Below are positions 59,972 through 64,000 of a stretch of DNA of 64,000 bases, one piece after another. Below the pieces are notes generated by a model. The model had not been told where the DNA came from and did no database searches. It saw only the letters and a list, made by a program, of their open reading frames with translations. A program made the translations under genes and the position numbers. The DNA comes from Anaeramoeba flamelloides (lineage: Eukaryota > Metamonada > Anaeramoebidae). Numbering within the stretch: the first letter of the stretch is position 1; each line of letters starts with the position of its first letter. Location: contig JANTQA010000029.1 of the NCBI GenBank assembly GCA_027625915.1, positions 372,001-436,000 of the forward strand, read 5' to 3'.

Positions 59972-61066
59972 TTTTTTTGAAACACTTTTCTTATTGTTTA
60001 GAAAACGAAACTGTAAAAAAAAAAAAAGATCTTACAAAAGACAAATAATCACTGTGAAAATTTAGACTAAGTAAGGTCTTTTAAAATGAATTTAATTATT
60101 CATAAAAAATCTTGTTATTAACTTTTTTCAGTGAAACTTCATTAATAAAAATCCTTAATATTCATTTCAAAAATTTTGACTGGACTTTTTTTTTGGTTTT
60201 TGGTTTTATTTTTTTTTTTTAATTTTCTAAAATATTAGGTTTTAATATATTTCAAATGAATAAAAGTGAACCACCAATCAGATTTAGTTTTTAATTGTTC
60301 TTCAATATTAAAGGGTAATTTTTTTTTTTTCAATTTATTATTTCAGGTGAGTAACAATTTTTGAAATGGTGTTTAAATATCATGGAAATTTATATATAAT
60401 CAAATACCAAATGCATTAGGTATTGGTACATGCATTTTACAAAAATCGGTTTTGTTTTTGTTAATTAAAAATTTTCAAAAAAAAGACAAGTTTTTATGGG
60501 GTAATCATTCAAAAATATTCAAATTGCTTTTTTTTTCTCTCCAAACTCTACATCTTATTTACAATATTTGTTTTTTTCCTTTGATAAAATTTATAAAACA
60601 GAAAAAAATATTATTTAAAAAAAAAGCTTTCAGGTTTCTAGATATTCTTTTTTACAAATTTTTTGAATTTAACCAATCTTAAAAATAAAGTAAAAATATA
60701 ACCTGTTTGCAATTGTTATGCTATCCAAAATATCTCATTTCAGCGACAATAATAAACACGAAAATAATATAAGTTATCTAATTTTGCCAAGGATTATTAC
60801 TTTCTTTTCGGAAAAATATACCTGGGTTTGTCAACCAAATCAAAACAAACTTTAAGAATTGGTTTGATATACTAATAGAATTAATCTATTTTTAATTTTT
60901 AAAAAAAAGCTTAATTTTTATTTGTGTGGTATTTAAATTTTTTAAAAAGCATATTTGATTTTTAAGATAAGTTTATTGAGGAGTATAGAAAATATCAACT
61001 TATTAAGTGGTAATTTCAATAAAAACACAGTTAATAGTAAGCTTTTTAAATTCTAAAAGATTGTGA

Positions 61067-61068
<2 letters not shown>

Positions 61069-61103
<35 letters not shown>
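61069..61103. repeat. AT dinucleotide microsatellite
   Basis: About 17 consecutive AT units. Confidence 0.95.
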
Positions 61104-61107
<4 letters not shown>

Positions 61108-61462
61108 CCATTTCACTCATAGTTCTCCAGCCAAAAATGAAAAAGTCACTTTATTTTTAAGAATCAACCAAACTTAGATTGTTTAGAAATACCAGAAATA
61201 ATAAACTTCTTATAAGAGTCCATAATTATAAAAGAAACCTCTGAACGTACCATAAATTTCAAAAAAAAAAAATTGTTAAAAAATTTTTTGGGCCCCATTC
61301 ATTGGAACGTCTCGTGCAAAATTTCTAAATTTCTTTAGGAAATTAAAATCGTTGATAATAAGATTTTTTACTTGTAAATGTATGAATTTTAAAAGAACAT
61401 ACAAAGCTTAACTTTTCTTAATGTTTATTTCGTTTTTCAAACATTTTTTTTTTCAAAGTTAA

Positions 61463-61467
<5 letters not shown>

Positions 61468-61513
<46 letters not shown>
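61468..61513. repeat. A46 homopolymer
   Basis: Forty-six consecutive A, the longest homopolymer in the window. Its length in the assembly is likely to be imprecise. Confidence 0.9.
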
Positions 61514-61519
<6 letters not shown>

Positions 61520-63088
61520 AAAATTAGAAAAAATGATTTTTATCTAAAAATTGAAAATTTTAGATTGATAAGAGTAATGAATTAAACTCATAGAATGTCT
61601 TCCATTTCTTGAATAAAACTGGGCCCCTTTGACTGAAAAAGAGTTTATATATAATATAAATGTACCATTTATATTTCGAAATTGATATTAAGATTATTTT
61701 TTCGTGAGATACTTGATTGTTTTAACATCAAATATTATTTTTACGAAAAAAGGAAATTATTTGCAAAAAAAAAAAAAAAATTTAAATAGATGTCTTGTAT
61801 TGTTGTGTATTATAAATGGTTGGGTGGAAAAGTCTATTGGTAAGTAAAAAAGAATATATTCAGAGATAAACATCAGTTTATAAACTGGTGAATTAAAAAA
61901 TATAATGTAATTATATAATCATTTTTTTATTTAGTTTGATACATTATACAGATCAGTAAAAATAAAAAAAAAAAGTAAATCATGGTTTTAATAAAAATAC
62001 AATAATCCAATACCACAATTATAAATTAAAATATCCAAAAATAGTTTCATATAAACTGTTAATTTTTATAACAAAGGGTAAAGTATTTGTTACATGATAA
62101 TTTAAATTGTAAATTTCTCAATATAATTATTTGAAATATAAATTATGCAAAATTCCATCTCATTATCCTTTTTTTTTTTTTTTTTTTTTGATTCTGAAAT
62201 GTTCTTTTCTTTTAAGGTTTTAATGTCCATCCTTTTTAAAATATGAAAAGGGATAAATAAATAAATTAATTTAAATCACAATTTATAAGATATTTCTTTA
62301 AAAACTCTTTTTTTGAAAAAAAAAAAAATAAAAGAGGATAAAATTTTTTACCCATTAATTATCCAAAAGCATACCTTGCGGGTTTTAAAAAAAAGAGTAA
62401 AAAATTATTTGATCTTTTTCATTGGTAAAGGAATTCTAAAAAAAAAATATCAACTTAATTTGGATCTTAAATTTTCAAAATTGCAAAAATCGAATCTTTA
62501 AATATTTTCAATGAAATGATCAAAAAATAGTTTAACCTTGATGTGATTTCGGTGATTCAGTTTCTTATGATATTCAATTTTATGATTTATTTCTGAAATT
62601 GTTTTTTTCTATCTAAAATGATGTAACCGAAATTGAAATTATGGCAATGATTAAATAGAAATTGGATTTTCGGATTCAAGAAACAAAATTAAATAAAATA
62701 AAATTAATTTCGATCTATTGCCAATTTTAACGAAATAGTTGAAACAGTGTAAATATAAAATTTAAAAATATTTAAATATGCATCCATTAAAAAATTATTT
62801 GTAATTTCATTAATACCCAAATTCGTTTATGTGTGTTAATTATTTACGCGTATTTAAAAAAAAAAAAAACTAAAAAAAAAAAAAACAGAATTTTTATTAT
62901 TTAATAATATTTGATATAACCATTCCCCAAAAGCAAAGGCTAAAAGTTTTAAATTTCATTCATATCAAAGGATCTGCACAGCTTAAATTGAACAGTTTGG
63001 TCATGAGTTATTAAAACTTGAAGTTTTCACTTTAATGAAAATGACTTTAAATACAATCTAGGATAAAGTTTATTTCAACAAAAAACTA

Positions 63089-64000
63089 TTAATTAAATTT
63101 TCTCGAGATGTTTTTTAACCCAACACCTTTACAGGATAATAGTACAGTTTTTGTTTTTGAGTCTGGTTGTATTTGGAATGTTACCCCAAAAAAGGTTTTT
63201 AGGGCGCGTAGCCAACCGATGGTATATTTATTTAATTTCCCAATTCTAATTTTGGAAACATCCTCAGAGCAAATTACCATAAATAGGGCCATTATCCATT
63301 GGGAGGAAGAGTCCACAACGCCACCGATGGCGATTTCGTTTAGGATTCTTTTGCAGCACTCGGATGCGATATCTTCCGCGATTTGTCCCTTTTCCCCAAC
63401 ACAGTCCACGCCATAAAAGCAATTACGGGTAGTCTTTGCAACTAGGCTTATCCCAAATCCTGGTGATGTGTCTGATTGCTTTCCTGAGTAGTGGTCTGTG
63501 TAAATGTGGATGTCGTTTAAAAAATTGGTCATCACAGTTCTTGTTGTTTTCACCATTCGGTTACTAATTTGTGGCGATATTCGAGTAGTGAAGGCAATTC
63601 CTCTCATTTTGTTACACTTGCCTTCTTTAAGCAAAATTAAGGGATCTAATTTTTTCACAATTGGGCATGTAAAACGAATTTCTCCATTTCCTATTTATTT
63701 TCAAGAGGTACGAATGTGTATAATTTGGTGATCAAAAAATTACGTATTGGCGAAATAAAAAAAAAAAAAAAAAAAATAAAATTGGTTTGAGTTTTTTTTT
63801 CAGCATTCTCGAAGAGCCTGAATGAAAGTTCTTTAATTTATGAGTTAAAGCCAAATGAAATTCAAGATCGAAAAAGAAAAAGAAGAAGAAGATCGAAAAG
63901 GAAAGAAAGAAAGAGGAGAAATAGAAAAAGAAAGAAAGAAAGAAAAAGAAAGAAATTACCAAGTGGAGAAGTACCACGCCTCAGGATTTTTAAAGACATT
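63089..64000 (-). CDS. RCL1: RCL1, RNA 3'-phosphate cyclase-like 40S biogenesis factor (5' end outside the window)
   Basis: Two exons are visible: the end of an upstream exon from the right edge to 63960, and 63690-63089, joined by a 269 nt phase-1 GT-AG intron. The junction reads LKILRRGTSPLG|NGEIRFTCPIVKKLD, matching human RCL1 ..VKRGMPPGGGGEVVFSCPV... Further matches are MRGIAFTTRISPQISNRMV, DIHIYTDHYSGKQSDTSPGF, GISLVAKTT and GGVVDSSSQW. About 213 of roughly 370 residues are seen. RCL1 works with the GTPase Bms1 in the small-subunit processome at the early 18S cleavages. Despite its fold it is not an active cyclase in characterised species. The intron carries a GAAA-rich run on the plus strand (about 63868-63955), so a pyrimidine tract directly follows the donor in the transcript. 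Confidence 0.9.

Larger units (their letters stand above)
58387..63088. other. 4.7 kb spacer with repeats and long homopolymers
   Basis: Contains a family H fragment (59410-59770), T-runs at 59939-59966, an AT microsatellite at 61069-61103 and an A46 run at 61468-61513. Two GGGCCCC words (near 61299 and 61622) sit either side of the A-run. No gene was recognised. Confidence 0.4.

Noticed and set aside
1-64000. Reassigned stop codons
   Set aside because: Conserved genes end at TGA (ZNF598-like) and TAA (GH47, Ndc80, F-box/WD40) exactly where their families end, and none needs an in-frame stop to be read through.
1-64000. LTR, retrovirus-like, Polinton-like or other capsid-bearing elements
   Set aside because: No reverse transcriptase, integrase, capsid or long terminal repeat signature was seen on either strand.

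Overview
The window is nuclear DNA of an AT-rich unicellular eukaryote. It shows spliceosomal GT-AG introns, long Lys/Asn/Gln/Glu-rich low-complexity segments inside conserved proteins, standard stop codons (TGA and TAA both terminate real genes) and low gene density: about nine genes in 64 kb. Homopolymer tracts of this kind are common in dictyostelid-like amoebae and in Anaeramoeba. The wide, repeat-filled spacers and the large RCC1 and USP genes make Anaeramoeba a reasonable guess, but the sequence alone does not settle the lineage.

Genes, left to right: a ZNF598/Hel2-type ribosome-quality-control E3 ligase (467-2584, +); a four-exon RCC1-repeat/coiled-coil protein (11177-7521, -); a GH47 alpha-mannosidase homologue that lacks most of the family's active-site residues (16440-18278, +); a giant USP9X/USP24-like deubiquitinase (30513-21882, -, 5' exons not found); an unrecognised two-exon partial gene (34315-33447, -) whose open 3' end is phase-compatible with the open 5' end of the deubiquitinase; kinetochore protein Ndc80 (42871-45024, +); a two-exon F-box/WD40 protein (51852-53557, +); the 60S biogenesis factor RLP24 (58386-57868, -); and the 3' part of RCL1, a 40S biogenesis factor (running off the right edge to 63089, -). 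There is no operon logic. Three genes belong to ubiquitin pathways and two to ribosome biogenesis, but they are not arranged as units.

The spacers hold many short non-autonomous DNA elements. I recognise an approximately 700 bp CACTA-ended family (3 copies), a TA-flanked 158-180 bp family (3 copies plus a solo end), a 472 bp TA-flanked Tc1/mariner-like element, a TTAA-flanked 176 bp element, an approximately 530 bp family (2 full copies, one nested in an older repeat), a 200 bp foldback (2 copies), a 400 bp foldback, a polyA-tailed SINE-like repeat (2 copies) and two other dispersed repeats. The most striking is a 1,247 bp element at 35809-37055 with perfect 18 bp inverted ends and two subterminal clusters of the palindrome TCGCGA, 11 exact sites in all, in a region where CG-containing words are very rare. 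A decayed fragment of a pogo/CENP-B-type transposase DNA-binding region lies at 6801-7200. No retroviral, LTR or Polinton-like element, rRNA, tRNA or CRISPR array was recognised.

The main points for follow-up are the apparently inactive GH47 protein, the TCGCGA-cluster element, and the joining question between the partial gene at 34 kb and the deubiquitinase.
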